This document shows positions 21,281-22,138 of a stretch of 22,138 nucleotides of DNA, piece after piece. The notes beneath the pieces were generated by a model that worked only from the letters and a program-made list of their open reading frames with translations, did no database searches and had not been told where the DNA came from. The translations under genes were made by a program, and so were the position numbers. The stretch comes from Candidatus Sabulitectum sp. (lineage in GTDB: Bacteria > Fermentibacterota > Fermentibacteria > Fermentibacterales > JCC-6), in contig JAGLQD010000078.1 in assembly GCA_023136985.1 (NCBI GenBank), positions 1 to 22,138 on the forward strand, in the 5' to 3' direction. The number at the start of each line of letters is the position of its first letter. Positions within the stretch are counted from its first letter, which is position 1.

Positions 21281-22138
21281 TGATAGACAGAATTATCGAG
21301 TTTTCGCTTCAGAACAGAACTCTTGTGGTTCTTGGAATGATAGTTGTGATAATTGCAGGGATCTTTGTTTACAGATCAATTCCAGTAGATGCATTCCCTG
21401 ACATTTCTCCCATAATGGTTCCTGTTTATGCTGAAGCTCACGGTATGTCTCCCGAGGAAGTGGAACGACTTATTTCCTACCCGATTGAATCTTCCATGAA
21501 CGGGCTTCCCGGGGTTACCAGAATAAAATCCACATCAGCCTTCGGTCTTGCAGTGGTCTATGTTTATTTTGAGGACAACATTGATATCTATTTTGCAAGG
21601 CAGCTTGTTTCAGAACGACTGGTTGCTGCAATGGCTGACCTGCCGGATATGGATGAGCCTCCCGGACTTGGTCCTATCTCAACAGGTCTCGGGCAGATAT
21701 TCATTTACTATCTAACTGCAGAGGAGGGTATAGACACAGGTGGAATGCCTCTGGATATGTACCTCCGGGACTTGAACGACAGGGTTGTGAAGTACCATCT
21801 GCAGACTGTTCCCGGGGTAACAGAAGTGTTATCCATGGGCGGGAATGTGCTTCAGTATCAGATCAAACCAAATCCACGCGCTTTGCTGGAATACGATGTG
21901 TCCATGGAGGATATCATTGATGCTGTGAACAGCAACAACAGAAATGCCGGCGGGCAGTTTATTGTTACCGGTTCTGAAGAACAGCTGGTTCGGGGAATCG
22001 GACTGCTAACCAGTCTTGATGACATCCGCAGGCTGCCTCTGAAATCAATCGACGGGATCCCTGTAAGAATTTCAGACATTGCTCTGGTTGAACTGGGCAG
22101 TGAGATAAGGCGCGGTGTTGTTACCAATAACGGAGATC
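21280..22138 (+). CDS. Heavy-metal RND efflux pump, CzcA/CusA family (3' partial)
   Basis: The first 286 residues of a protein that normally has about 1,030. Residues 1-35 contain the first membrane helix ('TLVVLGMIVVIIAGIFVYRS'). It is followed by the family signature 'IPVDAFPDISPIMVPV', whose 'VDAFPD' stretch is typical of heavy-metal pumps and distinct from the multidrug AcrB group. Then come the porter-domain segments 'EEVERLISYPIESSMNGLPG' and 'RIKSTSAFGLAVVYVYFED'. The proton-relay and metal-site residues lie further on, beyond the window. ATG 21280 overlaps the adaptor TGA (TGATG), so the two are translationally coupled. The outer-membrane channel partner is not in the window. The frame is open to base 22138. 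Confidence 0.95.
   Translation, partial: MIDRIIEFSLQNRTLVVLGMIVVIIAGIFVYRSIPVDAFPDISPIMVPVYAEAHGMSPEEVERLISYPIESSMNGLPGVTRIKSTSAFGLAVVYVYFEDNIDIYFARQLVSERLVAAMADLPDMDEPPGLGPISTGLGQIFIYYLTAEEGIDTGGMPLDMYLRDLNDRVVKYHLQTVPGVTEVLSMGGNVLQYQIKPNPRALLEYDVSMEDIIDAVNSNNRNAGGQFIVTGSEEQLVRGIGLLTSLDDIRRLPLKSIDGIPVRISDIALVELGSEIRRGVVTNNGD

Overview
The window looks like part of a bacterial chromosome of moderate G+C from the FCB (Fibrobacterota-Chlorobiota-Bacteroidota) side of the tree. Two large secreted proteins (15149-17335 and 17618-19348) end in the 'SPNP...D.SGR....G.Y..R' sorting tail used by type IX-type secretion, and they are built from YCF48/Asp-box and FG-GAP/UnbV repeats. The first two genes encode porin-like outer-membrane barrels. 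A little-cultured lineage such as Fermentibacterota is a reasonable guess, but it is inference only. Both ends of the window cut genes.

Layout. (1) 1-3940 (+): a barrel protein fused to a ComEA-like HhH domain (5' cut), a second barrel overlapping it by 1 base, a ComEB-type dCMP deaminase and a COG0731-type radical SAM protein. This looks like one transcription unit. (2) 3959-8942 (-): a lamin-tail secreted protein, a stand-alone TrpB2-type tryptophan synthase beta chain, a GH77 4-alpha-glucanotransferase with a structured leader, and a conserved unknown protein. The lamin-tail gene, malQ and the unknown gene each have a recognisable sigma70-type promoter, and trpB has a terminator. (3) 9054-10463: a helical lipoprotein, an overlapping coiled-coil protein and a convergent two-TM membrane protein. 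(4) 10624-12161 (+): a tripartite HipS-HipT-HipB toxin-antitoxin operon with 4-base ATGA overlaps and a promoter flanked by inverted repeats. (5) 12193-13588: a YCF48-like lipoprotein gene bracketed by two broken relatives, then a terminator. (6) 13597-15106: an ArsR-like winged helix fused to an M29-aminopeptidase-like domain, behind a strong promoter with a 12-base-arm dyad over the -10. (7) 15149-19701: the two large secreted repeat proteins and a small exported protein. (8) 19982-22138: a heavy-metal RND efflux adaptor with a duplicated Cys/His motif, and the start of its CzcA/CusA-type pump.

The most unusual points are the split HhH/barrel pair beside comEB; the malQ leader, which carries a UUCG-capped 13-bp hairpin plus a downstream sequence that can invade it; the in-frame chimera at 13380-13535, which joins an FG-GAP blade copied from (or shared with) the gene 4.5 kb downstream to a YCF48 end; and the self-contained wHTH-M29 fusion with its probable own operator. 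I saw no tRNA, rRNA, CRISPR array, insertion sequence or replication origin. No gene-free stretch exceeds 300 bases.
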